Part shown: positions 1 through 8,867 of the stretch, piece after piece
Layout of the letters: every line of letters begins with the position of its first letter
Position numbering within the stretch: the stretch's first letter is position 1
Origin: Prevotella sp.
GTDB taxonomy: Bacteria; Bacteroidota; Bacteroidia; Bacteroidales; Bacteroidaceae
Length of the DNA stretch: 64,000 nucleotides
Direction of reading: 5' to 3'
Assembly: GCA_022773395.1 (NCBI GenBank)
Contig: JALFBL010000073.1
Location: 1 to 64,000, forward strand
Notes under the pieces: generated by a model
What the model was told of the DNA's origin: nothing
Seen by the model: the letters and a program-made list of their open reading frames with translations, nothing else
The model's database searches: none
Position numbers and translations under genes: made by a program

Positions 1-1150
1 AATCCTGCAGGTACTTACCTCCAAGTTCGTTGGCAGCCATTGTGAGGACTTGCATCTCTGCATGTGCTGTTACGTCGCAGAGTTTTTCCGTCAGATTGTG
101 GGCACGCGCAATGATTTTGTCGCGACAAACTACCACTGCTCCAACAGGAACTTCGCCTGCTTCGTAGGCTTTTTGGGCTTCTTCCATTGCTTTGTCAAGG
201 CTCCATTTGTCGTATGGAACCTGACTGCGACAAATTTCCTTGTCGTAAATCACTTTACTGTAATTATAATGTGCTTCATCTTTTTTTGCAACCTTCTTGA
301 TGCCTTCTTCCATGGTGTTGGCGGCTTGGTCGAACAAGTTACGGTTCAGTTCTTGTCTGGCTTTCGCATCATAGCCGTCAATGACCGTGGGGAACATTTT
401 CAGAAAGTCGTCAATGGCAGCCACATATTTCAACGAATCACCGCTTTGTCCTGCCATTACCAAGGCTAATTGTGCTTGTTCCTGGTTGGTTGGCATGCTC
501 ATGGGGATTCCAATTTGGCGGAGGTTTGCGTCCGAGTAGGACAATGCCGTGAGTTGGAGGCTGTTGATATACCTTGCGTCTGTGGCATGGGTATCGAAGG
601 TGGTCGTACTGATTTGCATTAGTCCCAGTATTTCTCCTGATGCATTGACAAATGGACATGAAATGGCATTGTCGGGAGCATTCATTCCAAAGATGTAGTA
701 AGCGTATTGGTTCATGAATGATTCCACTTTCTTGATGGAAGTCTCCTCTATGGCAGGATTTTTCAAGCCGTATCCCACAAGCCAGGACTTGTCGCCTCTT
801 GCTCCTGCTGCTGCGGCGATGGGAGCAGGCGTTGGCTTGCCATCAACACGGAATTTGGCCACATTGTAGATGTCGTTGATGCCCATCATGCGTGCCACGT
901 TCATTTTGTTGCCCTTATGGTCGATAACGACGGCTGATGCTGCACCGATAAATGATTTCAAGTCGCTGATGGCTTCACCGTCTTGTCCTACAAAAACTCC
1001 GTGCGACGAAGCCAGCAAGGAGCCGTCTGCTCTGAATGTGGTGAGGGTGAACACACTCTTTGCCACATTCTTTACGCTTGCAGGTTGTGCATTGGTCATT
1101 CCACATACCGCTATCAGTAGGGTTGCAAGTATCGTTCTTGTCTTTTTCAT
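1..1150 (-). CDS. Chimeric ORF: secreted trypsin-like/TPR protein fused in frame to N-terminal TadA (partial)
   Basis: This open frame is absent from the ORF track because it runs off the left edge without a stop (383 codons seen). Residues 1-21 are a Sec signal peptide (MKKTRTILATLLIAVCGMTNA). Residues about 25-320 look like the Bacteroidales family of secreted trypsin-like proteins with a helical/TPR-like tail; I see no clear catalytic triad. At about residue 322 the reading continues without a break as the tRNA adenosine-34 deaminase TadA: AGEVPVGAVVV, then TAHAE with the zinc-ligand His363 and catalytic Glu365. The PCxxC motif would lie beyond the window. An internal ATG (185-187) opens a TadA frame only slightly shorter at the N-terminus than usual. 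The gene starts 4 bases after recN and is the last visible gene of the dnaN operon. It may be a genuine fusion by deletion or an assembly chimera; the sequence alone cannot decide. The start at 1150 is supported by the signal peptide. Confidence 0.8.
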   Translation of the reverse strand, partial: MKKTRTILATLLIAVCGMTNAQPASVKNVAKSVFTLTTFRADGSLLASSHGVFVGQDGEAISDLKSFIGAASAVVIDHKGNKMNVARMMGINDIYNVAKFRVDGKPTPAPIAAAAGARGDKSWLVGYGLKNPAIEETSIKKVESFMNQYAYYIFGMNAPDNAISCPFVNASGEILGLMQISTTTFDTHATDARYINSLQLTALSYSDANLRQIGIPMSMPTNQEQAQLALVMAGQSGDSLKYVAAIDDFLKMFPTVIDGYDAKARQELNRNLFDQAANTMEEGIKKVAKKDEAHYNYSKVIYDKEICRSQVPYDKWSLDKAMEEAQKAYEAGEVPVGAVVVCRDKIIARAHNLTEKLCDVTAHAEMQVLTMAANELGGKYLQD

Positions 1151-1154
1151 TTGC

Positions 1155-2816
1155 TTATTGTCTTTTCAAAAGTTCACGGGCATTGCTGACGGCTGCTGGA
1201 GTAATGTCACTTCCGCTCAGCATCTGTGCGATTTCCCGTACACGTTCCTCTCCGTCGAGTATCTGCATTCTGGATGTTGCACCTTGTGGTGTCTCCTCCT
1301 TGAATACCTTGTAGTGTCTTGCGCCTTTGGCGGCGATTTGCGGCAGGTGGGTAATGCTTATCACCTGCCGTTCGGCATTGCCCATTTCCTGCATGATCAT
1401 TGCCATGCACTCGGCAATCTTTCCACTCACTCCCGTATCAATCTCGTCAAAAATGATGGTAGGCAGTTTCACGGCTGTGCTGATCATCGCTTTGAGCGAC
1501 AGCATTACACGGGCTATTTCACCGCCCGAAGCCACTTCGCTTGCAGGTTGCATTGGGGTATTGGTATTGGCACTGAACAAAAAGCCTATCTTGTCGGTTC
1601 CGTTGATGGACAATGCTTTCTTTTCCATGGAAATTCCGAAACGCGCATGAGGAATGCCCAATTGTGCGAGCCTCTGCATCATTTCTTTTTCTATTATGGC
1701 TGCGGCTTTTTGACGTTGGACGGTGAGTTTCCGGGCGAGATTCTCACATACTTTCATTTGTTCATCTCGCTTTTCGTTCAATTCTTTCAGTTCTTCATCA
1801 CTGTTGTTGATGTGATCGAGTTGGCTGGCTATTTCTTCCCTGATTCTTATCAGTTCGTCCACGCTGTCTGCATGGTGCTTCTTTTCCAAAGCGTAGATGA
1901 GGTCGAGCGTATGGTTGATGTGCTCAAATCGTTGAGGATCGAAATCAATGTTTTCCACACTGCTGCCGATTTCTCGCGACAAGTCTTTCAATTCTATATA
2001 GCAGCTCTCTGTCCTTTCGGCCACCTCTTTTATTTCTGGATAAACGTCTGTAATGTTGTCCAGGGCACGCGATGCTTCTTTCAAACGTTCTATTACTCCG
2101 GCTTGCTCGCCGGTCAGAATGTTGTCGGCGATGAAAAGTCCGCTTTTGATGTCTTCCACATGGCTGAGTGTCTCACGTTCCTGTTCCAATGCTACATCCA
2201 TTTCCGGCTCAAGTGCAGCGTCTGTCAGTTCTTTCAGCTGGAAGCGTAGAAAATCCTCATTTTCTTTTGCCTTTTCAATGGCTTCCTGTAGTTGTGACAC
2301 AACTTTCTCTGCCTCTTTATACGCCTTGAAACCGTTGCGGTATTTTTCTAAAAGCTCATGGTTTTCTGCAATCGTATCTACCACGTTCAGTTGGAAATCC
2401 TCTTCTTGCAGCAGCAAATTCTTATGTTGGGAGTGGATGTCCACCAATTGCTGTCCCAATGATCGCATTTGTGCCAGCTGCACCGGTGTGTCATTGATGA
2501 ATGCCCTGCTTTTCCCGGCTGCTGTCAACTCCCTTCTTACAATGCAGTCGTTGGCATCATAGTCGACGCCGTTCTCTTGGAAAAAGTCCTGCATTTGGTA
2601 TTTGCTCAAGTCGAAATGCGCTTCGATTATGCATTTTTCCGCACCGCTTTTAATGCTTCTTGAATCGGCGCGTTGACCGGTCAGCAGGGCAATAGCTCCT
2701 AATATGATACTCTTTCCCGCGCCCGTTTCGCCTGTTATGACAGAGAAACCAGAGCCAAACTGTATGTTGAGCGCGTCGATCAGTGTGAAATTCTTGATGT
2801 ATAGTTGCTTTAGCAT
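1155..2816 (-). CDS. recN: DNA repair protein RecN
   Basis: RecN is an SMC-like ATPase that acts early in recombinational repair of double-strand breaks. The N-terminus has Walker A GETGAGKS (residues 29-36). A long coiled-coil middle (about 150-370) follows, then an ABC signature (VASGGEIARVMLSLK) and Walker B (IIFDEIDTGVSG). The 553-residue length is normal for the family. I chose the start MLKQLYIKNF, eight codons inside the listed ORF, because it matches the conserved RecN N-terminus. It is the fourth gene of the dnaN operon, 36 bases after porD and 4 bases before the chimeric gene. Confidence 0.95.
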   Translation of the reverse strand: MLKQLYIKNFTLIDALNIQFGSGFSVITGETGAGKSIILGAIALLTGQRADSRSIKSGAEKCIIEAHFDLSKYQMQDFFQENGVDYDANDCIVRRELTAAGKSRAFINDTPVQLAQMRSLGQQLVDIHSQHKNLLLQEEDFQLNVVDTIAENHELLEKYRNGFKAYKEAEKVVSQLQEAIEKAKENEDFLRFQLKELTDAALEPEMDVALEQERETLSHVEDIKSGLFIADNILTGEQAGVIERLKEASRALDNITDVYPEIKEVAERTESCYIELKDLSREIGSSVENIDFDPQRFEHINHTLDLIYALEKKHHADSVDELIRIREEIASQLDHINNSDEELKELNEKRDEQMKVCENLARKLTVQRQKAAAIIEKEMMQRLAQLGIPHARFGISMEKKALSINGTDKIGFLFSANTNTPMQPASEVASGGEIARVMLSLKAMISTAVKLPTIIFDEIDTGVSGKIAECMAMIMQEMGNAERQVISITHLPQIAAKGARHYKVFKEETPQGATSRMQILDGEERVREIAQMLSGSDITPAAVSNARELLKRQ

Positions 2817-2852
2817 TTCATCGAGAGTGTTTGTATGCAATCGTTGCTGTTG

Positions 2853-3761
2853 TTATTCCTTTATGCTTTCCCAATAGTTGTTCTGCGATGCATTGATGGA
2901 AAACAAAATGTCATATACTTTTTCTTTTTCCTTTTGTGTACCTTTGCCTTTATATATATTGGCCAGTTCCTCTTTCTTGTAGTCAGTCCAAATCTGCGGC
3001 AGCAGGCTCAGTGGTCGGTCCTGGTGGCATTTTTGTAAATCGTTCTCAAGGGCGGTGGAGATATTTGTCCGTCCGCGCTCCGCATTGTTTGCCATTTCGT
3101 CGAATCCTGTACGGTAATAGTCATACTGTAGTTGTCGGAACGGTTTCATAGCTCCTTCCATATAGTCGTTGATGATGGCAAACCGGTTTCTGCTGTTGTC
3201 GAACGACTTCCATCCCGTAAAATTGAGATTCTGTGCATTGTTGGTCAGGCTCAGGCAGCGTTGCAAGACATCTTCTCCGCCCATGGGAGAAAAAGAATCG
3301 AGATTGATGCCAATCAGCAGGTAGGCATAGTAGGCTATCAAAGCCGTCAGCTGGTTGTCTATCTGTTCCTCATTGAAATTCAACTGTTCGAACTGCGAAA
3401 AGGTGAAATTGAAGTCAGCGTCCTTATTATTATATAAGGTGGTTGTGTAAGAGGAATTATATACAGGGCGGTTTGCCTGAATCAGTGCCGAGCAAGTGAA
3501 CATGTTCTCCCCCGGGTCGTATTTTGCCACCGTGATGTTGAAACTGCAAGGAATGCGCTCGTTTTTCTGAAATTGCAAACGAGTCCATTGCCTGTCATTG
3601 ATAAACTGCTCCAATGTCTTTTGCAGGTTCTCGAACACGCTTGCATCCGTACCTTGTATCTGGTTGTGGTTAATGTTCACTTTGGCCAGCAATTCCTGCG
3701 CCTTGGCCATTCCGCACAATGCACACGACAGAACAATCGTTGTCAAGACACGTTTCAGCAT
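2853..3761 (-). CDS. porD: DUF4835 family protein, PorD-like (type IX secretion associated)
   Basis: This 302-residue protein has a clear signal peptide (MLKRVLTTIVLSCALCGMAKA), so it is exported to the periplasm or outer membrane. The mature part (ELLAKVNINHNQIQGTD...) matches the Bacteroidota family DUF4835. I recall annotation pipelines calling this family type IX secretion system protein PorD; its biochemical role is not settled. The gene is third in the dnaN operon, between the exonuclease (21-base gap) and recN (36-base gap). The DUF4835-recN pairing is common in Bacteroidota. The family call is firm, the T9SS role less so. Confidence 0.8.
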   Translation of the reverse strand: MLKRVLTTIVLSCALCGMAKAQELLAKVNINHNQIQGTDASVFENLQKTLEQFINDRQWTRLQFQKNERIPCSFNITVAKYDPGENMFTCSALIQANRPVYNSSYTTTLYNNKDADFNFTFSQFEQLNFNEEQIDNQLTALIAYYAYLLIGINLDSFSPMGGEDVLQRCLSLTNNAQNLNFTGWKSFDNSRNRFAIINDYMEGAMKPFRQLQYDYYRTGFDEMANNAERGRTNISTALENDLQKCHQDRPLSLLPQIWTDYKKEELANIYKGKGTQKEKEKVYDILFSINASQNNYWESIKE

Positions 3762-3782
3762 ATTCCTCTTTCCTTTCTTTCC

Positions 3783-4643
3783 CTATTTGTTGTTGAACTC
3801 ACGCAAGCGTATTCGTGTAAGCACTTGTTTGGTGTTGTAGGTGAAATCGTTTCCCAGCATCCAGCTAAAGTAGCCTGGATCTCGATGCAGCACGTCTGCT
3901 ACTCCCCATCCTTTGTATTTCCCGAAGTTGAACACCTCGTATTTCCGTGGTTTCCCGTTGGCATCCATCAGCACCTTCCCTTGGGCATCAGTCATGTCTC
4001 GCCACACAATACGGCCGGCAAAGTCCACATTGTCGTTCTGTTTCGACATCTCGGCCAGCGTGTCCATGTCGTTTTTCAGCCAACGTTCTTCGTCCTCCTG
4101 TGTGTCTGGATTGTACATGTCCAACTCTGCCTGCAATACGCGGTAGGTTGCTTCCGTATCTTGGTCGGCCTTGTGTGCCGTGAAATCGTCTTCCATTTTT
4201 CTTCCGCAGTAGAATTTGTAGGCTGCCGCCAAATTTCTTTTTTCCATCTTGTGGAAGATGGTCTGTGCGTCAATGAGGCGGCATTTTGAAAAATCGAAGT
4301 CAATGCCTGCGCGCAAAAACTCTTCCGCGAGCATGGGGATGTCAAAATGGTTGCTGTTGAATCCGGCAAAGTCGCATCCGCGGAAAGCGTCTGCCAACTG
4401 GGCCGCCAGTTCCTTGAATGTGGGCTGTCCTTTCACGTCTTCATCAGTGATGCCCGTGATGGCCACCACTTCCTGAGGAATGGGCTGCCCCGGGTTTACA
4501 TACAGGTTGACACGGTCTTCCTTGCCGTCGGGCGACGCCTTTATGTAGGATATTTGAATGATCCTGTCCTTGACAAGATCAAGCCCCGTTGTTTCCAAGT
4601 CGAAAACAACGAGGGGCTTTGTTAGGTTCAATTTCATTTTCAA
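3783..4643 (-). CDS. DEDDh-family 3'-5' exonuclease (DNA polymerase III epsilon-like)
   Basis: This 286-residue protein carries the exonuclease domain in its first 180 residues. ExoI is VFDLETTGLD, ExoII lies around FAGFNSNHFDIPML, and ExoIII is HKADQD, which gives the DEDDh catalytic set. The C-terminal part contains a short module (YEVFNFGKYKGWGVADVL) seen in exodeoxyribonuclease-like Bacteroidales proteins. It probably acts in proofreading or repair as a stand-alone nuclease. It follows dnaN by 18 bases, so the sliding clamp and the nuclease are cotranscribed. A second in-frame ATG two codons downstream is an alternative start. Confidence 0.88.
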   Translation of the reverse strand: MKMKLNLTKPLVVFDLETTGLDLVKDRIIQISYIKASPDGKEDRVNLYVNPGQPIPQEVVAITGITDEDVKGQPTFKELAAQLADAFRGCDFAGFNSNHFDIPMLAEEFLRAGIDFDFSKCRLIDAQTIFHKMEKRNLAAAYKFYCGRKMEDDFTAHKADQDTEATYRVLQAELDMYNPDTQEDEERWLKNDMDTLAEMSKQNDNVDFAGRIVWRDMTDAQGKVLMDANGKPRKYEVFNFGKYKGWGVADVLHRDPGYFSWMLGNDFTYNTKQVLTRIRLREFNNK

Positions 4644-4661
4644 TAATTCTTTCGGTGCATA

Positions 4662-5786
4662 CTAATCGTTCAGCAGCATCGGCATGATGAGCATCAGTAT
4701 ATCTTCATTCTCGGGCTGTGTTGCAGGCACAATCAGGCAGGGCCGACTGGGGTCGGCCAATTGCAGTTCTACCTCGTCGCTTGTCAAATTGTTCAGAATC
4801 TCATTGAGTGAGGAACCCTTGAAACCTATGTTCATGGGGTTTCCTGCATAGTCGCACACCACCTCTTCTTTTGCGCTTGTTGCGAAGTCGATATCCTCGG
4901 AAGAGATTTCCAGTTTGCCCGGTTCCATATGCAATCTCACCAACTGGCTGCTTTCGCTGGCAAAGGGCAGCACACGGCGCAATGCACCGATGAGAATCTT
5001 CCGGTCGATAGTCAGTTTGTTGGGGTTGTCCTGTGGAATCACACTGTTGTAGTTGGGATAGCGGCCTTCTATGAGGCGGCACTGCAAGACAGAATCGCCG
5101 AAAGTGATGTCGGCGTTGCGCTCGTCAAAGCGTATGGTAATCTCGCTGTCGTCTTTTACCAGCACGTTCTTCAAAAGTGCTGCCGGTTTTTTGGGCAGGA
5201 TAAATGAGGTAGGACTGTTGCTCTTGATGCCAAAGTTCTTGTTGCGCACCAATTTGTGCCCGTCGCTTGCCACGATGGAGAGTGCCTCGTTGGTCAAGTC
5301 GAAATAAATGCCGTTCATTACCGGTCGCAATTCTTCGGCTGCCGTTGCGAAAATAGAGCGGGTAATGTTGTTGGCAAGTGTGTCTGATGTCATCTTGAGT
5401 TCTGTGGCTCCTTCCGGCATGGCAAGCACCGTAGGGTATTCTTCGGCATTTTGCCCCGTGAAGTTATAAAGGCCGTTCTGGTAAATCACCTTGATGGCGA
5501 ACGATGTGGTGTCAACGTCCATGACAAGGGGTTGTTCGGGCAATTCCTTGACGGCGTCCAGAATGGTACGGTTGTTGACGGCAAATTTCCCGTCACCGCT
5601 GCATTCGTCCAGCAGAATGGTTGATTTCATCACGTTTTCACTGTCTGATGCGGTGATGGTCAACGTATTGCCGGAAACCTCGAAAAGGAAGCAATCCAAG
5701 ATGGGCAGTGCATTTTTGTTGTTAATCACTCTGGAAAGCGTTGACAATCGGCCATTCAGAACCGAGCTTGATAATGTAAATCTCAT
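4662..5786 (-). CDS. dnaN: DNA polymerase III beta subunit (sliding clamp)
   Basis: This 374-residue protein matches DnaN over its whole length, with three repeated clamp subdomains. It starts MRFTLSSSVLNGRLSTLSRV and ends with the typical MLIMPMLLND. The clamp encircles DNA and tethers DNA polymerase III and repair enzymes. It is the first gene of a leftward operon of at least five genes. A good Bacteroidota promoter lies directly upstream. DnaA is about 57 kb away, so the common dnaA-dnaN pair is split here, which is not unusual in Bacteroidales. Confidence 0.97.
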   Translation of the reverse strand: MRFTLSSSVLNGRLSTLSRVINNKNALPILDCFLFEVSGNTLTITASDSENVMKSTILLDECSGDGKFAVNNRTILDAVKELPEQPLVMDVDTTSFAIKVIYQNGLYNFTGQNAEEYPTVLAMPEGATELKMTSDTLANNITRSIFATAAEELRPVMNGIYFDLTNEALSIVASDGHKLVRNKNFGIKSNSPTSFILPKKPAALLKNVLVKDDSEITIRFDERNADITFGDSVLQCRLIEGRYPNYNSVIPQDNPNKLTIDRKILIGALRRVLPFASESSQLVRLHMEPGKLEISSEDIDFATSAKEEVVCDYAGNPMNIGFKGSSLNEILNNLTSDEVELQLADPSRPCLIVPATQPENEDILMLIMPMLLND

Positions 5787-5835
5787 CAGTATCTTGTTTT
5801 TAGTTATTATCTTTTATGGATTATCTATTTGGCTA

Positions 5836-5867
5836 CAAAAATACAAAAAAGCGGTTAGTAACACAAA
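5836..5867 (-). promoter_or_regulatory. Promoter of the dnaN operon
   Basis: On the minus strand the -33 element TTTG (5864-5867) is separated by exactly 20 bases from the -7 element TATTTTTG (5836-5843). This fits the primary sigma promoter of Bacteroidota. The predicted start of transcription lies about 40 bases before the dnaN ATG. Confidence 0.75.
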
Positions 5868-6012
5868 AAAAACATGCAAAATGTTCTCTTTTCAGAAGTA
5901 TTTTATTAATTTCGCAAACTGAAACCATTCTTGCAGTCATTCTCTTGAAACAGGTTTGAAAAGGGCAATGAATTGGTAAAAAAAAGAAAAATATACAATC
6001 ATTCAATATACA

Positions 6013-6474
6013 ATGGAAATAGAAGGAAGAATTATCGCCGTACTACCGGAACGTGGCGGTGTTTCGCAACGTACCGGCAATGCGTGGAAGTCGCAGGAAT
6101 TTGTAATAGAAACGCACGACCAGTATCCTCGGAAATGTGTGTTCGGGGTATTTGGTGCCGACCGCCTGGCCCAATTCAACATTCAAAGTGGTGAAGAGCT
6201 TCGCGTGAGTTTTGATATAGATGCACATGAATACAATGGACGTTGGTTCAACAACATCACCGCATGGCGTGTGGAGCGCGTTGATCCGGCGGCTGCCCAG
6301 GCGGCTGCCATGGGCGTGCAGTCTGCCCCGATGCCAGGTGCTTTCCCGCCTCCTCCTGGTGGTGGAAGTTTCGCAACCGGAGCACAGCCTGCACCAGACC
6401 CGTTGAAGGCGGCTCCTTTCCCTCCTGCCGATTCGCAGGAGGGTGGAGATGCTGCCGATGATCTCCCATTCTAA
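6013..6474 (+). CDS. DUF3127 domain protein
   Basis: This 153-residue cytoplasmic protein starts MEIEGRIIAVLPERGGVSQR. The first 95 residues match the DUF3127 family, a small beta-barrel, OB-like domain common in Bacteroidota. The C-terminal 55 residues are rich in Pro, Gly and Ala and end in acidic DAADDLPF. That acidic tail resembles the protein-interaction tip of single-stranded DNA-binding proteins, so a nucleic-acid role is possible but unproven. It stands alone, divergent from dnaN. Confidence 0.85.
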   Translation: MEIEGRIIAVLPERGGVSQRTGNAWKSQEFVIETHDQYPRKCVFGVFGADRLAQFNIQSGEELRVSFDIDAHEYNGRWFNNITAWRVERVDPAAAQAAAMGVQSAPMPGAFPPPPGGGSFATGAQPAPDPLKAAPFPPADSQEGGDAADDLPF

Positions 6475-6728
6475 AGGCACGAGTGGAGTTGAACGAATTT
6501 ACGGCAACGGTCTCAATCGAATTTGCTCGGTTGTGGCCGTTGTTTGTTTTTGAAAGAACTGAGAAATGCAATGGGGGCGTTTTCTTTATCAAGGCCTCCT
6601 TGTTTTTTTATTGAAAAACAATCTTTTCCAATTTTTCCGTGTCCTTTTCTTACATTGGCAAACAGAGAGAATTTGCATGATTGTTTTGCAATTCATTTGG
6701 ATATGGGCGATAAATAAAAAAGAGGGTT

Positions 6729-6761
6729 TTTGTGGTTTTTCAAATAATTGTTGTACCTTTG
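6729..6761 (+). promoter_or_regulatory. Promoter of candidate small RNA
   Basis: A -33 TTTG (6729-6732) and a -7 TACCTTTG (6754-6761) are 21 bases apart. No protein gene follows on this strand; transcription would run into a strong hairpin 60 bases later. The stretch 6475-6728 upstream holds no gene I can support. Confidence 0.65.
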
Positions 6762-6766
6762 CAGCC

Positions 6767-6858
6767 GATAAAGACATTAATAAGATTAGTTTTTTTAGTG
6801 GTTAATTTAGTTTTAGTAAGTATGTAAGAGGCTTGTCGTGATGACAAGCCTCTTTTCC
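6767..6858 (+). ncRNA. Candidate small RNA of about 90 nt
   Basis: Transcription from the promoter at 6729-6761 would begin near 6767. It would end at a perfect 12-base-pair hairpin (AAGAGGCTTGTC / GACAAGCCTCTT, 6826-6854) followed by TTCC. There is no credible ORF inside. The hairpin lies about 60 bases beyond the rubrerythrin stop and could also terminate that gene, although the minus strand has no T-run after the stem. A free-standing regulatory RNA is the simplest reading of promoter plus terminator; its identity is unknown. Confidence 0.5.
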
Positions 6859-6918
6859 ATAGTTGTATGTTTGGCTGTTTTCTGGTCGGCTTTTTTCCGG
6901 GGCACGGCCAAGGGAAAA

Positions 6919-7461
6919 TCAATAGTTGCGTGCTTCCACTTGGAAATAAGCTTGGGGATGGTTGCAAACTGGGCACATGAGAGGCGCTTCCTTGCCAATG
7001 ACAATGTGGCCGCAGTTGGCACATTGCCAAATGGCATCTCCGTCTTTTGTGAACACTTTTTTGTCGTTGACGTTTTGCAGCAACTTGCGGTAACGCTCTT
7101 CATGATGCTTTTCAATCTCGGCAACAGCTTCGAATTTCTCTGCAATCATGTCGAATCCTTCCGCTCTTGCCTCTTCTGCCATGCGTTTGTACATGTCGGT
7201 CCATTCGTAGTTCTCTCCATTGGCCGCATCTTCCAGATTGTGCGCTGTGTTGCCAATTGAGCCACCGTTCAACAGCTTGTACCACATTTTTGCGTGCTCT
7301 TTTTCGTTGGCTGCCGTCTCTTCAAACAAGGCGGCAATTTGCACATACCCGTCTTTCTTGGCCCTTGAAGCATAGTAAGTGTACTTGTTGCGAGCCATGG
7401 ACTCTCCTGCGAATGCGTCCTGCAAATTCTTTTCTGTCTTTGTTCCTTTTAAATCTTTCAT
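6919..7461 (-). CDS. rbr: Rubrerythrin
   Basis: Rubrerythrin reduces hydrogen peroxide in anaerobes. This 180-residue protein has the ferritin-like four-helix domain first (residues 1-135), with diiron ligands in [21 protein letters not shown] and [12 protein letters not shown]-terminal rubredoxin-type domain carries two CxxC knuckles (CANCG at about 146 and CPVCN at about 160) for an Fe(Cys)4 site. Length and domain order are classical. It is a single gene with its own start after an AT-rich leader. It protects the cell from oxidative stress in the cytoplasm. Confidence 0.96.
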   Translation of the reverse strand: MKDLKGTKTEKNLQDAFAGESMARNKYTYYASRAKKDGYVQIAALFEETAANEKEHAKMWYKLLNGGSIGNTAHNLEDAANGENYEWTDMYKRMAEEARAEGFDMIAEKFEAVAEIEKHHEERYRKLLQNVNDKKVFTKDGDAIWQCANCGHIVIGKEAPLMCPVCNHPQAYFQVEARNY

Positions 7462-7519
7462 AATGAATTGCTTGATAAAATTTTAATATATAGTGGTAGG
7501 CCACTTGGCTTGTTTCGCC

Positions 7520-8569
7520 TTATTTCAGAGTCACTTCTCCCCGCATATTTGTGTTCATGTATTTTCTCACCATCTGGTTGTCGGTGAAATGTCCTTGCAG
7601 GAACATCAGTTTGGTAATGGCGCATTCTACCGTACAGTCGTGCCCGCTGATTACTCCTGCATTCTTGAGTTGGTAGCCTGTGTCGTATCTTGCCATTTCC
7701 ACTGTTCCAGCTGCGCACTGGCTGATGTTGACGATGTTCACGCCTTTGGCGGCAGCTGCTTCCAGCATTTGCAGCAGCCACGGTTGCTGTGGCGCATTGC
7801 CGCTTCCGTATGCACGCATCACGATTCCCCTCAGTTCCGGTACGTCCAGCATGTGGCGCACAACGTTGTCTTGGATGCCGGGAAATAGGGTAAACACGGC
7901 CACGTTGGGATCGTTGACAGGATGGGGTGTCATCGGACGGCTGTAATCGGGCTTTAAAATGTACTCGTCGTGGTAGATGATGGAAATGCCCGCATCTGCC
8001 AGATGAGGGTAGTTGAACGAGTCGAAAGCATTGAACCCGTCGGCATTCATCTTGGTGGAACGGTTGCCCCGAAGCAGTCGTCCGCTGAAATAGATGCACA
8101 CTTCAGGCACGATGGGTGTTCCGTCTTCGTAGTGGGCGGCGGCAATTTCTATGCTTGTCACCAGATTTTCCTTGCCGTCTGTTCGCAACTGTCCGATGGG
8201 CAGTTGCGAACCTGTAAGGATAATGGGTTTCGTCAGGTTTTCAAACATGAAAGATAGGGCAGAGGCCGTGTATGCCATCGTGTCTGTTCCGTGCAGGATG
8301 ACAAAGCCGTCGTATTTTTCATACCGTTCGCTGATGATTTGAACCAGTTGCGACCACAGTTGTGGCGACATGTCTGAAGAGTCGATGGGAGGGGTGAACT
8401 GATAGACATCAACATGGGTTTCTATCCATTTAAATTCCGGCATTTGCGATGCCAACTGTTTAAAGTCAAGTGGTTCGAGCGCACCGGTCTTCAAACTGCG
8501 GCCCATCCCGATGGTGCCGCCTGTATATATCAGGAGGATATGCCCTGTCCGTTGTTGCATTTCTTTCAT
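7520..8569 (-). CDS. ansA: Type I L-asparaginase (cytoplasmic)
   Basis: This 349-residue enzyme hydrolyses L-asparagine to aspartate and ammonia. The first catalytic threonine lies in IYTGGTIGM (about residue 15) and the second motif is ILHGTDTMAYT. There is no signal peptide, which points to the cytoplasmic AnsA type. I moved the start from 8611 to the inner ATG (MKEMQQRTGHIL). A minus-strand -7 element TATGTTTG (8601-8608) would place the transcription start downstream of the longer ORF's ATG. The gene is monocistronic, about 60 bases upstream of rubrerythrin. Confidence 0.93.
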   Translation of the reverse strand: MKEMQQRTGHILLIYTGGTIGMGRSLKTGALEPLDFKQLASQMPEFKWIETHVDVYQFTPPIDSSDMSPQLWSQLVQIISERYEKYDGFVILHGTDTMAYTASALSFMFENLTKPIILTGSQLPIGQLRTDGKENLVTSIEIAAAHYEDGTPIVPEVCIYFSGRLLRGNRSTKMNADGFNAFDSFNYPHLADAGISIIYHDEYILKPDYSRPMTPHPVNDPNVAVFTLFPGIQDNVVRHMLDVPELRGIVMRAYGSGNAPQQPWLLQMLEAAAAKGVNIVNISQCAAGTVEMARYDTGYQLKNAGVISGHDCTVECAITKLMFLQGHFTDNQMVRKYMNTNMRGEVTLK

Positions 8570-8731
8570 AGTATCTGTTATGCCTTTCTTAAATTTGATG
8601 CAAACATACATAAAATATTTGAGATATTGCGTTCCCTTTACATAAAAAAAGCATAAGGTGCAGCGAATTTCTCCCGAAATCTGTCCGAGAGAACCTTTTA
8701 CTTCAGGCCAATGAAAAAAAATAAAAAAATA

Positions 8732-8763
8732 TTTGGAAGATTAAAAAGAATAGCCTATCTTTG
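8732..8763 (+). promoter_or_regulatory. Promoter of the tRNA-Ser/tRNA-Glu operon
   Basis: The -33 TTTG (8732-8735) and -7 TATCTTTG (8756-8763) are 20 bases apart. Transcription would start near 8770, leaving a leader of about 100 bases before tRNA-Ser. That leader contains a small perfect hairpin (CCGAAA/TTTCGG). Confidence 0.75.
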
Positions 8764-8867
8764 CACTCGCATTTGAGGAAAACGGTCTATGAGTTGTTTG
8801 AGAAAGGTGCAAGCCTTGCTGATGGCAACGAAAAGCAAAACTCCGAAAATGTTTCGGCATCCCGGAA

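Noticed and set aside
870-2249. 459-residue plus-strand ORF
   Set aside because: It is the antisense shadow of recN and the chimeric gene; its composition (rich in Phe, Cys, His) is that of a shadow frame and no domain is visible.
6257-6592. 111-residue minus ORF over the DUF3127 gene
   Set aside because: Antisense of the low-complexity Pro/Gly-rich tail of the DUF3127 protein; no start signals or domain.
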